Origin: Proteiniphilum sp. UBA5384
GTDB lineage: Bacteria > Bacteroidota > Bacteroidia > Bacteroidales > Dysgonomonadaceae
DNA: 64,000 nucleotides
Reading direction: 5' to 3'
NCBI RefSeq assembly: GCF_002410825.1
Contig: NZ_DHOS01000052.1
Span: forward strand, 28,657-92,656
The position numbers and the translations under genes were made by a program. A model generated the notes under the pieces. The model had not been told where the DNA came from, did no database searches, and saw nothing but the letters and a program-made list of their open reading frames with translations. This document shows positions 63,095 to 64,000 of the stretch, one piece after another (position 1 is the stretch's first letter; each line of letters opens with the position of its first letter).

Positions 63095-63919
63095 TTACTC
63101 ATTGTCGGAGGGGGTGCTGAACAACTCTCTGTTTCTGTCAGATTCCTCCTCTTTCTTTGTTGTTTCAACGAGCGCTTCCTGTAATTCGTTGCTCTCTCGT
63201 AGTTTTTTTATCGCTACTTTGGCCGCCATCTGATGAGATTCCTTTTTAGAGTATCCTTTTCCGGAACCTATTTCTTTGCCGCCTACCCTTACACAGGAAA
63301 AAAATACCGGATTGTTTTGCGCGTCATAGGTAGAATCAGTCACCTCGAAATGTACATCGACCCTGTTTTTCTGCCCCCATTCAATCAACCTTGACTTGAA
63401 ATCGACTTCACTCTTCAATACTTTGTCGATATTCAGGTGTTGCTTGATCATGGTTTCAAATACAAATTGCTTTGCTACCCGGTATCCCTGATCGAGATAA
63501 ATGGCACCGATAAGGGCTTCCAGCGCATCACCGTATATATTGGTATTGTGGGCTAAATTACGGGTGGATGAGACTATAAGCTTGTCTAGCCCGAGGTCCA
63601 CGGATAGTTTATTGAGCGTCTCCCTCTGCACAATCCGGGATCGTGTACTGGTAAGAAACCCTTCCTTTTTATATTCGAAATCTTTATAGAGGATGTCTGC
63701 GACAATGGCATCAAGAATGGCATCTCCCAAAAATTCGAGACGTTCATTATTTACCCATCGCCCTTTTTCCGACCGGATGGAAGAAGAGCGGTGAGTCATG
63801 GCTTCTTTATATAAATCTATCCTGTCTGGATAGAAGCCCAGGATATTATAAAATGAGAGGTAAGGCTCTTTTCCCCTGTGCGGGAGAGCCTTGATCCTCT
63901 TTACGAGTCTTCTTAACAC
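63095..63919 (-). CDS. rnc: Ribonuclease III
   Basis: The 274-residue endonuclease has the catalytic signature NERLEFLGDAILDAIVAD (about residues 58-75), a second acidic site GDALEALIGAIYLD and a C-terminal double-stranded RNA-binding domain (about 170-245, KSRLIEWGQKN to SHQMAAKVAIKKL). It starts at GTG (63917-63919), one base after the fabF stop. A short acidic tail follows the RNA-binding domain. The fabF-rnc order is common in Bacteroidota. It processes rRNA precursors and double-stranded RNA. Confidence 0.95.
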   Translation of the reverse strand: MLRRLVKRIKALPHRGKEPYLSFYNILGFYPDRIDLYKEAMTHRSSSIRSEKGRWVNNERLEFLGDAILDAIVADILYKDFEYKKEGFLTSTRSRIVQRETLNKLSVDLGLDKLIVSSTRNLAHNTNIYGDALEALIGAIYLDQGYRVAKQFVFETMIKQHLNIDKVLKSEVDFKSRLIEWGQKNRVDVHFEVTDSTYDAQNNPVFFSCVRVGGKEIGSGKGYSKKESHQMAAKVAIKKLRESNELQEALVETTKKEEESDRNRELFSTPSDNE

Positions 63920-63920
63920 A

Positions 63921-64000
63921 CTATTTGTTGAATTGCTTGAGAATTACACTTGCGTTGTGTCCCCCAAAGCCAAAAGTATTAGATAACGCAGCTCTTATCT
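63921..64000 (-). CDS. fabF: 3-oxoacyl-ACP synthase II, C-terminal end (cut by window edge)
   Basis: Read on the minus strand, the last 25 codons give RAALSNTFGFGGHNASVIL and the tail KQFNK before TAG at 63921-63923. SNTFGFGGHN is the conserved C-terminal motif of KAS II enzymes. The gene continues beyond the right edge. It condenses acyl-ACP with malonyl-ACP in fatty acid elongation and probably shares a transcript with rnc. Confidence 0.88.
   Translation of the reverse strand, partial: IRAALSNTFGFGGHNASVILKQFNK

Noticed and set aside
1..64000. CRISPR arrays, tRNA or rRNA genes, insertion sequences, phage genes
   Set aside because: Looked for spaced identical repeats, tRNA-like cloverleaf ends, transposase motifs and terminal inverted repeats; none was convincing by eye.

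Overview
The window is a chromosomal segment of a Gram-negative Bacteroidota, most likely order Bacteroidales. Evidence: a SusD gene cut by the left edge plus three complete SusC/SusD pairs, SusE-like and BACON-domain surface lipoproteins, promoters of the Bacteroidota type (TTTG, about 19-20 bases, TAnnTTTG), a lipid A gene (lpxB) and a fabF-rnc gene order. I cannot name the genus from sequence alone.

Layout. 1-4802: the end of a mannan-type polysaccharide utilisation locus (SusD cut by the left edge, two SusE-like lipoproteins, a GH76 endo-mannanase). 4803-15405: housekeeping and envelope genes: a decayed antitoxin, a Wzx-like flippase, a five-gene minus-strand operon (nitronate monooxygenase-like, dipeptidyl peptidase IV, MBL hydrolase, two glycosyltransferases), purD and a membrane protein. 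15543-59804: a roughly 44-kb block whose recognisable enzymes and transporters nearly all handle organic phosphate esters, especially glycerol phosphates. 60095-64000: housekeeping genes surE, lpxB, pfkA, rnc and the 3' end of fabF.

The central block has three SusC/SusD sets at 21-30 kb, 36-44 kb and 47-56 kb. Each set is accompanied by a three-part metallophosphoesterase lipoprotein and BACON-domain lipoproteins, and I see no glycoside hydrolase, polysaccharide lyase or sulfatase in any of them. Around them sit two GlpT/UhpT-type organophosphate antiporters, an FAD-dependent glycerol-3-phosphate dehydrogenase, an sn-glycerol-1-phosphate dehydrogenase, a glycerophosphodiester phosphodiesterase, a phosphate-selective-type porin, an alkaline phosphatase, a NagD/AraL-type HAD phosphatase, two more metallophosphoesterases and two DeoR/GlpR-type repressors. 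My reading (inference) is a Sus-like phosphoester utilisation locus: surface capture and cleavage of a glycerophosphate-containing polymer or head group, TonB-dependent uptake, periplasmic release of glycerol phosphate, antiport across the inner membrane and oxidation to dihydroxyacetone phosphate. The presence of dehydrogenases for both sn-glycerol-3-phosphate and sn-glycerol-1-phosphate fits phosphatidylglycerol-derived material such as lipoteichoic acid backbones or glycerophosphoryl groups, but the substrate is not proven.

Two regulatory signatures tie the block together. A TCGAAA/TTTTGA element overlaps the -33 box of the promoters for the first glpT-like operon, the first SusC/SusD set and the glpD operon. 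A different element, AAAGAAAR-N7-CTTTCTTTG, is embedded identically in the promoters of the glycerol-1-phosphate dehydrogenase and the glycerophosphodiesterase. With two DeoR paralogues present, a two-repressor control scheme is a reasonable hypothesis. No hybrid two-component sensor or ECF sigma/anti-sigma pair, the usual regulators of Sus-like loci, is present.
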